DNA of 64,000 nt from Norana najaformis (taxonomy: Eukaryota; Annelida; Clitellata; Crassiclitellata; Hormogastridae), in contig OZ029921.1 in the NCBI GenBank assembly GCA_964023275.1, positions 4,348,455 through 4,412,454 of the forward strand, read 5' to 3'. The position numbers and the translations under genes were made by a program. A model generated the notes under the pieces. That model made no database searches and was not told where the DNA came from. It saw only the letters and a list, made by a program, of their open reading frames with translations. This document shows, piece by piece, positions 1 to 11,223 of this stretch (its first letter is position 1; each line of letters opens with the position of its first letter).

Positions 1-3000
1 GCCCGGCCGACACATCCGGGGGTGTCTGACGTCACGACGCTCGCCAGGTACCCGGATGCCAGACCGGAAACGCGTAACTCTTCGTTGTCATGGCAATGGT
101 CGGCCGTAACTGTGACAACTGGATTATCAGCAAACAGTGAATGAGGTGCAACGATGGCTGAACAAGACAGACGCCTTAGTGTGGCCAGAATACTGATAGT
201 CATGATTTGTCTGGTAAACTAATCTAATCTAACTTAACCTAACCTAATCTTATCTCATCTCATCTTATCTTATCAAACTCTATCTCTAATCCGGTCTCAT
301 CTGAAGTAATCTAATCTATTCTGATCTTATCATATTCTATTCTATCCTGTTTTATTCTAATATAATCTGGAACTTCTATAGCGCACAAGGCATCGATTGA
401 TAGTGGCTTCTAAGCATAACTCCATCTCAACAGCAGAACCCAATTGACTTCCGGTCGAGGTACATGATGCCCCTGAAACCGGAAGACAGGCCTCGGAGGA
501 GGATAAGCGGTCCGAAGAAGATGGCACTTCAGCCCATATTCGAACAGCCATAACGGACAGTCTGGGCAGAAGCACAACGCACAGGCAGGAGAGAAAAAAT
601 GGGGAAAATGTAGGCCTATGTTCAGTTGTCTGAAGAGGCGGTTTCGCCTAAAGTCAAAGACACCGTCAGGTTTCCTAAAGGCGCTATATAAATAGTCAGA
701 TACATACATATATACATACAAACACACACACACTATACATACATGCACATATACATGCATACAATCATATATACATACATGCATACACATGCATACATGC
801 ATACATATATGTAATACATGCATACCTACATGCATACAAACACACATATATACATACGCACATACATACATACACACATATAAATACGCACATACAAACA
901 CACCAAACACATACATACGAACACATACATACGAACACGTACATACACACATACATACACACATACATACATACGTGTCATATATGCTTACTTACATACA
1001 CATCAGATTATTGTAAACCCGCATCACAACAGTCTGGCTACCGAACACTGAAATATTTTAATGACAATTTCTAGATACACCAGTGTCTGACGCCAGCAGA
1101 AATCAGTCGTCAAGGACCGAGAAAGACGGCGTGATAATTTGATATACTTGTGCTACATAATTAAACTTTAGTCCGCGTCTAAGCATCGCGAGACGGGTGA
1201 TCGGAAAACCGAGCAGGTTATAAAGAGAAGGTTATTTGTGGCAAAGGGACAATCTTGTATGTGTGAGTGAACCCATGCATATACGCATACATAAATACAT
1301 ACATACATACATACATACATACACGCATACATACATACATACATACGTACATATATAAATATGTACATGCACACATACATACATGCATACGTACATACAT
1401 ACATACATATATGCATATATACATACATATATGCATACATACATACATATATGCATACATACATACATACATAATGCATACATATATGCATACATACATA
1501 TATGCATCCATACATACAAACATCCATCCATACATACAAACATACATGCATACATACATACATACATACATACGTGCGTACCCATAAAACTTCCCACTGA
1601 CTGGTTCAGACCGTTCCAACAGGGATGCATTTTCCCCTTTGCAGCCAGAAGGCTTCTACCCTGAGGGGTCCTTCTCCTCTCCACGTCTTCCTAACACACA
1701 TCGCACTCTTGATGAAAACAGACAGTTTAAGGATGTTTTCGTCTAGACATTAATAGAGCGTCTCCCAAGGGCGATGTAGACTATATTTCTGAAAGCAAAC
1801 TATGTTTGGTAAGAGCAGACACTTTAGTTAGACTACTGAAGATTATGTGACCTGAGCATGATGGATTGAAGAAATTAATTAATGAAAGAATGAAGAACTG
1901 AAAAGAACTAAAAGTGGATCAACCGAATTAATTGCCTATTAAGCCAATATATTAATGAACGAATGAACGAGGACATTAAAGAACAATTATAAAATGCCGC
2001 CTTGGAAAGAAAAACAATCAGCTATATAAATCCATACTTACATTACATAACTGAAATTAAGCGAAATTAACAGATGCATTGAAAGAAAGAAAGAATTGTG
2101 AAGAAGAAAACGCAATTTAAACAAATGAATCAACTGATGAATGAATGAATGAACGAATGAATGAGCGAACGAATAAATTAATGGATGGATGGACGGAATG
2201 GATTGAATAGACCGAATGGATTGATGGATTGATTGAATGAATTAACGAAAAAACGAAATTAACAAATGAGCAGGGATCAAAACACTTGGAACGCAGACAG
2301 GGAACAAATGAACAAATGAACAAATGAACAAATGAACCAATGAACAAATGAACCAATGAACAAATGAACAAATGAACAAATGAACAAATGAACAAATGAA
2401 CAAATGAACCAATGACCAAATGACCAAATGAACAAATGAACAAATGAACCAATGAACAAATGAACCAATGGACAAATGAACCAATGAACCAATGAACAAA
2501 TGACCCAATGAACAAATGAACCAATAAACAAATGACCCAATGAACAAATGAACAAATGAACAAATGAACCAATGAACCAATGAACCAATGAACGAACGAA
2601 CGAAAGGAACGGACGAACAACCTACTTGGAACGCAGACGTAGCTGGCTTCCATGCATAACTTGAGTTCCTTGACACATGAACCAATGAACCAATGAACCA
2701 ATGAACAAATGAACAGATGAACCAATGAACAATGAACCAATGAACCAATGAACCAATGAACGAAATGAACGGCTGAACAACCTACTCGAAACGCAGACGT
2801 AGCTGGCTTCCATGTAGGACTTCAGTTCCTTGAGGCAAGGTCTCGTTGCCTCGAACTCCGCATTTGGAACATAGATATCGCAGCTTCTCTTCCCGGAACA
2901 TCTCTGGTCGGCCAACCGGAGCACATCGCGGAAACATCCAACGAATCCCATTGCCGTTTCCACGCACCTGCCCAGCTCCATTCGACCGTAGCGGGCCGTT

Positions 3001-3570
3001 TCCATGACGATGACCTCGTTGATCTGGCACTCGGCACGGAATGTCTCGGCGTCGCAGAAGTCTGCGAGTGGCGCTGGAAAGAGTTAAGAGTAATGTAAAG
3101 AGGACTATTTGTATAGCGCCGTTCAATAACAAAGTTCGATTTATGTAACGAAGTCTTCGTATCAAAGACGAAGGGCGAGAATAGCAAAGTGATGTCAAGG
3201 ATACTTATACGTCATCAGTAGCGAGGTGTGGGTACTGTTTGGGGATACTAAGTATTCTGTTTTGGGGTTGAGACCTCCACTTATTTGACAGTTACCACTG
3301 GGGTTAACTGTCGAGTGCAATTAATTTAGGGTTGAGCCAGATTTTGACGACTGATATCCCATACGATGACTGTTTGGTTGAGTGATCGCCAGAGGACATG
3401 GAGTGTGCAGGTTCGATTCCGGGCTGGCACAGTGACAGAATGGTTATACGTTCACATTCCATGTCAGCGGCTCTGTATCGAATCGAATAGTTTGAGATTA
3501 TTATTTTTTTTTGCCCCGAGGTATTTATGATCCCTCAGGGAGCTGAAATTATTATTATTATTATTATCAT

Positions 3571-3617
<47 letters not shown>

Positions 3618-6600
3618 TATCATCATCATCATCATCTTTATTTTTGTTTCGTTGTTGTCGTTGTTGTCGTTGTTGTCGTTGTTGTCGTTGTTGTCGTTGT
3701 TGTCGTTGTTGTCGTTGTTGTCGTTGTTGTCGTTGTTGTTGTTGTTGTCGTTGTCGTTGTGTAACACTAACCTCTTGATGAGAAGACGTCGAACTGGTCC
3801 ATCGTTGCTGTTTCGGTGAGTATGTAAAGGAAAAGTAATTCGACCGTAAGCATTTTATCCTCGTGTGACGGCATACCTTAGCACGGCATCGCATCAGTAA
3901 TTCTGTTATCCACAGACTGTCCAGAAATCAAGCGACTAATGAAACTCCCTCCTTCTCCTTGCCATTCAAAGTGTCTCGCAGCTGATCGCCGGCTTCTGGC
4001 TTTGATGTTGCGCGTGTCTCCCGTTAGCCGGCTTTGATGTTTCCGGCAACGCCGCAGTCGACGCCTTTGATGCAACGTCCCTCCTAAGCGCTTGAACCAA
4101 AGCTAAATCGTCTGGTAGCAGCAGACACTAGTGTTGCCAGATTGAAGTTTCGGGTGATGTTCGTAATGCAGTCTGTAAAAATTATGAGAACAGTATCACA
4201 AAATTTCCAAACTTAATACGGCATGGGTTGGACCTAGGGTTCATGCGCAGAAGTATAATAAAGCCCACAGACGATAGGCCTCTAATTGTGTGTCAGAAGC
4301 TGTAGAAAAACATTCCGTTACGGGTAACCTCGAGTGGCGCCACGAATGGGTATGAGATGTCAGCGACTTTGTAAAGGCCACAGACGGAGTTTAATATCCA
4401 AAATGTTTCTGAGGTTTTAAACCCGTAAATCACCTTAAATACGACATTGGCCAGAAATGTCGTAGTGTCTGATATTCCAGTCTTTAGCAGACCTGGTTCG
4501 AAGCTCTGGAATTCGCTGCCAATTCTGCCATTTCTTTAACGCGATTAAGGTCCAGGCTTAAGACTCACCTGTTTCAAATTGCTTCTCCACTTCAGTCTGA
4601 CATTTGTTGCCAGTGACCTTTTGAGTTTCGACTCGGCTTCTCCAAAGGATTTCGACTACAGCTTCATCGATTGATGCCTTGTGCATTATGAAAAAGACAC
4701 CACAGAAGCCATTAGACTTCTACTGTAAATATTACTAATATAGTAGCACAACAACTGTATCTACTTTGTCTGTTTCTATTGCTGGCCCTGCTTCTTGGAA
4801 TGACTTACCTGCCGACCTTCGACGGGAGCTTTTCTCCCTCTCCCGTCCCTCGTCCGTAAGCGCTTGAAGACTGCATTATTCCCTAATTCTGGGATGGACC
4901 GGGAGCACCTCTGATGAGGCTACCTTGAAGCGGCGCTTTACAAATTTACGATTACGATTACGATTACTTGCCAGTGGATAATAGAATATTTACCCAATTG
5001 CTCGCTATATGTGCTAGTTATTTTCGGTAATGAATCGGTAGACGTCGCCGCAGTATGAATTCCCATCAATAGACTGCTTTGAGAACGTCCATATCTTCAG
5101 AATGTGTGACGATGAAGCCGACATTTCTAGCAACACAAGAGTCTGTTAATAGCCGACGTAAATAGTGGCACTAGACATTTGGAGGTAGAGCTCTCGTATG
5201 CTGGGTTCTCAGCGGCTGGGCTGTCAGCAGATGCGCTCAAGAGACCGGGCTCTCAGCGGCTGGGCATCCAGCTATTACAGGTGGCATTGATCTAGCGACG
5301 GGATACGCGGCTGTGGTGGTTGTTGTCGGAAAACTCCGATGGGGTCCGAAAAAACCCGACGACTGGTGGATAAATTTTGGCGCAGATATCGCGCAGCATG
5401 AAAGAGGCGTCGAACTCGTATACGATGGACTTCACGCAGGGGCCTGATTTACTTAATGGCAGGTGGTCTATCGGTAACGCGTTTGGTCAATGATCATGCT
5501 GTTGCGGGTTCGACTCCGTGTAAGGACCCTGGGCAAGTTGTTTGCGCACACCGTGCCTCTGTCACCACGCAGTGGAATTTGGTGCCGGCGTGAAATGGGA
5601 AGTAAACGGGGAGTTCTGCGATGCACTGGCCTCGAGTCCAAGACCTTGAGATTCGTCCATTGCCGGCTCAAGGGCCTAAGAAAAGGAAATGAGCGCCTCC
5701 CTACACATCTCTTTCAACTGGCTTACCCACCGTAGCCTGGCTTCTGGTTTCTCTGACCCATCCAACGGTATATGATTTTCGATAATGCGATTTTGACTTG
5801 AAGCGACCATCGATTGATGCCTTCAGCATTATGATAACGGCGCTATAGAAGCCATTAGATTACATTAGATTTGAAATCCCCTACGTCTCACTTGGGATAT
5901 GGGATACATCCATTAATGGATCCATCCATCCATTTATGGATCAATCCACCCACCCATACGTCCGTCTATCCAACCATTAACTCACTCACGCGTTCTTCCC
6001 TGCGTCCTTCCATCCATCCGTGCATCGCTTAAGTCCATCCATCCGTTAATCCATCCATCCATCCATCCATTCATCAGACGCCCGTCAGTCTCCGGAATAC
6101 CTGTTACTATTCTGCGCAGCCCCGTCGCTCCATTTTCCCGCCATTCACCCGCCAACTCCCAATCATATCGAGGCCATCGACGTCCGAAAGACGGATGCAG
6201 TCGACCGCCACCTCTGACCTCCGACCTTTCCCAATCTCCCTTTCCAGGCCTCGTCCGTTCGAGATGGAAGCGTTCAACCCGAAGCCTGTCCCTATTCCGT
6301 CAATCCTTCCGTCAATCCGCCGCATGACGTCGATTCCATATTGTGTCGCCTGGGATCGCACGCGGATCTATATAAATTGCAAGCTCGATTTTCCCGCGGA
6401 TTTATGTGGCGGATTCAATATAACATCCGGGGCTCTTTGGACTAAAAATAAACACGAAACGGACGGCGTCAACATCCGGGCTCTTCGGACTAAAATAGAA
6501 ACGAAACGGACGACGTCAACATCCGGGCTGTTTGAACTAAAAATACAAACAAAACGGACGAACTCAACATCCGGGCTGTTTGGACTAAAAATAGAAACGA

Positions 6601-7419
6601 AACGGATGACGTCAACATCCGGGCCCTTGGGGCTGATTATATATAGATTTGGAATAAAATGCGTGAACAGCCTGTCAACCGTATTAATTTTTATACATGA
6701 TGTCTATATTATTAATATAATGTATTGTTTTGCATTGTATTAGCTTGTATCGTGTTCTTTCATACTGTATTGCATATATTTAACACAGCATGCAACCGAC
6801 CTGGTTAGCTACATTGGTCAAAGCGAACGTCAAGGCGCCTTTGATCGTGAGGATGCCGGTTCGCATACCGACAGTGGCTGTATTTCAGGGATTTTAATCA
6901 AGGGCTATAGCACGGGGACTTTATATAGCGAGGCACCCACTTAAACGGGTAGCGGTGGTGAAGGATCTCACCCGAAAAAATCACTGAAAAATAAGCAGGA
7001 GGCCATAGGGTCGATATTGAAATAGGCCTACGTGTACATTTACACTTAGGCTCTGAATATGCAAACTGTCGAGTTTGCTATCCATTGTGTATGTTCATTA
7101 TCTTGGTTTTTAGGCCTTTATGGTCTACCAGAGACAAGAGTTATATAGTCCTCACCCATGATGCCAAGCTTTCCTAATGACGGCCGGCAACGAATGGCAA
7201 CCGGAAGTTAATTCTTATTGCTGTAGAAAGCCAGCAATAACAGACGCCATATTTAAGCCGCAAGGCTTTATGGGAAGGCTCGCTAGAGACTTCCGGTATG
7301 GATGAGCGAAAGAGATGCAATTTCGCCTTTTATATTCCTCGGAAGTATTAGATCTCGGGGCTAATGAATATTTATTTCAAACACACACACATACAAATCT
7401 ATGTGTGCAGACAGACAGC

Positions 7420-7459
<40 letters not shown>

Positions 7460-10400
7460 AGGACGGACGGACGGACAGACACACAGACAGACACACAGAC
7501 AGACACAGAAAGATGTTAGTCGTACTAAGACGGGCAGGAATACACACATTCAGACAGACTGCCTAGTGATGAATTGTTGTTCGGATTTCTTGGATTGGTT
7601 CTGCTATGGCTTTGCTCCAGGCCAAAAAATACATCAAGCCCGAGATCGAGTAGACGAAGGCGCACAGTCCGATAGGGTTTTTTAAATCATATCTTACATT
7701 ATATCTTACCTTATCTCGCCTTACCTTACCTTTATTAGTTTTGCCTCGCCTTAAACTATATCATACCTCACATTACCTTGCCTTGTTTTGCCTTACCTTT
7801 TATTACCATATATTACCTGAACTTACCTTCCTTTACCTAATCTTACTTCATCTTAAATTATCCTTCCGTCTGTGTGTCTGTCCGTCCGTCCGTCTATCTG
7901 TCTGTCTGCCTGTCTGTTTGCTATATACCGTAGCTTGCTTTACCTTATCTTACCTTACCTTTCTATTTACCTTACCTGTCATTAACCTACCTTGCATTGC
8001 TCTACTTTGCCATACGTCATCTTACCATATGTTACCATGCCTACCTTACCTTACCTTAAAAACTTCTCCATTTCAATAACGAGGGAGATTGAGACAGATG
8101 GGGAAAAACGCTGCCCTTGGTCGCCGTTGGAGGAGTTCAGGGGGCTTCAGATGGGGTTAGGAAGAATGAGTGGGATTGAGTGAAAGATGGATGGGTTAAT
8201 GAACGCCTGGACGGGCGATTGGCGAAGAGGATTTTGATGGATGAACGATCGAACTGGACGGAAGGAATGAAAGAAGGAAGAAATAAAGAAAGGACGGAAG
8301 GAAATTATAAAGGAAGGACGGAAGGAAAGAAAGACGGATGGAAGGAAGGAAGGAAAGAAGGAAGGAAAATATAGAAGGAAGAAAGTAAGAAAGGAAGGGA
8401 AGGTGGAAGCGAGGAAAGAAGGGAAGAAGAAAGACAGGAAGAAAGTAAGAAGGAAGAAGGAAAGAAAGAAAGAAAAACAGAAGGAAAGAAGGAAGGAACG
8501 AAAGAAGGAAAAGGAAAGGAGAAATATGAGGAAGGATGAAACAGAAAGAAGTAAGGAAGGAAAGAAGGAAGACGGAAGGTAGGAAGGAACGAAAGAGGGA
8601 AGGAAGGAAAGGAAGAGGGGGGAAATGAGAAAGCAAAGACAGGAGGGAACAGAAGGGAAAGGAGATGGATTGAATTGATGACAGATGGACAGACCTGTGA
8701 AACAAACGGACGGACGAAGGATGGATGGATGGATGGTAGAACAGACGACTGAACTGAGTGCCAAATGCAGTGGAGATGCCTAAAAAACTGATGAACAGAA
8801 GAAAACAGAGGAAAGGCAAATCGGATCCAATATTACAACCATTGCCTTCTTTATCTGCATTTTACGACTTTTAAAAAGTCACCGCATGTAATAACTTCTC
8901 ACTCCTTCTACAGAATAATACAGTCTCAGACAGTTAAAAAGACTGAGGAAGTTTGTAAGATAACCAGAGCTAAATGATAAATGCGTCTTCCATCAATAAT
9001 TCACAGCGAACAGCCGGAATAAACACAAGTCGAGAGTATAACGACGAGTCGAGAGTATAACGACGAGTCGAGAGTATAACGACGAGTCGAGAGTATAACG
9101 ACGAGTCGAGAGTATAACGAGGAGGCGAGAGTATAAAGAGGAGTCGAGAGTAAAGGAGACGAGAGTATTAGATTAAAAGATTTATTCGTCAGACGATGTT
9201 ATAAGCGACCAGAAACCGGAAACGATATAGTTTCCGGTCGTGCACCTGCCTCGAAGGGCACCCGCCACCTCTTACTTACTCCGCGAAGGTACGCGCGATT
9301 TATTTAGCGCCTGTGTTCTAAGGCTGAAGGTGGTCGTAACGAAGAGAATCGAATTAGTTCACTTTCATCCAACTTTACAATAATATAATTGTTCTCCGCA
9401 GGTAATGAAGTCAAACTGATAGAAAGTATAAATCATTATTTATTAAGCGCCAATTCGAGGGTACTCCTCAATAGCAGTCGGGTAGTTTTGTCTTTGGGTT
9501 TTCTGAGCGCCGTAGTCAATGATGCCATCTGACGAATGATCAGAATTTCCTTAAAGTCAGCGCTGAGGTACATACATACATACATTCATTCATTCATACA
9601 TAAATACATACATACATATATACATACATTCATACATAAATACATACATACATACATGCATACATTCATACATAAATACATACATAAATTCATACATAAA
9701 TACATACATACATATATACATACATTCATACATAAATACATACATACATACATGCATACATAAATACATACATACACACGGACAGACAGACAAACAGACA
9801 CACATGTTTCTGATTGTCTGCCAGTGTACATGTCCACATACTTCGACTTCAGGATTTGCCCTCCTCGAAATCTGGATCTAAAAGAACAATACGTAAAGAA
9901 TGAACCAAGGCGAAAAACTTACGGTAATGTAAGGTAAGATAAAAATTATAACTGATAAGAGTCAGTATTCCACCGAAAACTCACGCAGAACCAACCGACA
10001 GAATGACACATTTAATGAATGACTAAATGAGGGAATGAATGAATGAGTGAATGAATGAATGAGTGAATTAATGAATGAGTGAATTAATGAATGAGTGAAC
10101 AAAATGAGTGATGGAATGAGTAAACTAACGGGTGAATGAGCGAGTGAAAGAATGAATGAGTGAGTAAATGAATGAATGAGTGAGTGAATGAATGATTGAG
10201 TGAGTAAATGAATGAATGAGTGAGTAAATGATTGAGTGAGTAAATGAATGAATGAGTGAGTAAATGAATGAATGAGTGAGTAAATGAGTAAACTAATGGT
10301 TGAATAAAGCAAATAAAAGAGCGGATGAATGAGTGAAAAACTAGTGAATGAGTTAGTGAATGAATTAGTTAATTAATGGACCAATAAACAATTAAGTGAA

Positions 10401-11041
10401 TGACCGCATGACTAATTAAAAGAATGAATGAATGACCGAGTGATTGACGGATGTATTGATTATAATTAGTTTAGTAAAATCAATTAATTCAAATCTATTC
10501 ATCTTTACTGATTAGCTTCAAATGTCTTCGGAACTGAATGGGTTTCATCTGTAGATATCGAAACATAAGGATGATCTGAATTTTCGTCGATTGCTCGTCT
10601 CTGTAGAACACCTTTGGAACCACACGATTGCCCATCTTCACCTTGGCACCACATCTGCGAGTCTTCAGATCACAGGTGTGTCGCACTTGGTGCCGAACGT
10701 AGGCCAAGCCCTCTTGGGCGACATAGACTGCCGCCTTCGGATCTGGCTCGGCACCCGGAAGGAGAAACTCCAGTTCCACGGTGTCATCCACGGTGAGCAA
10801 GATGTCTACCGTAAGAGGTTGAGAATTAACGGTTATCGTCAGAGGATCGCTGTCCACGCTCGGACAACCTAAACAGATATGTAACCGTAATCGTAAGCGT
10901 AAGGTCTAGAATTATGCAGCGCCCAACGAAAGCTGAGTCGCGGGTGTTCAGTGTTCAGTCAAACAAATCGATAGGCAGGAAGAGTTCGGTTTCAGGGTAA
11001 GATCCAAGAGTCAGGCAGGCAGGCAGGCAGGCAGGCAGACA

Positions 11042-11110
<69 letters not shown>

Positions 11111-11163
11111 ACAGACAGGCAGGCAGGCAGGCAGGCAGCCAGGCAGGCAGCCAGGCAGGCAGC

Positions 11164-11223
<60 letters not shown>

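Noticed and set aside
6195..6743. 182-codon frame across the 48-bp array
   Set aside because: The repeat unit is a multiple of 3 and keeps the frame open; no conserved domain and no splice context.
8147..8819. Ser/Phe/Leu-rich 205-207 codon frames on the minus strand
   Set aside because: Artefacts of the GGAA/AAGA purine tract.
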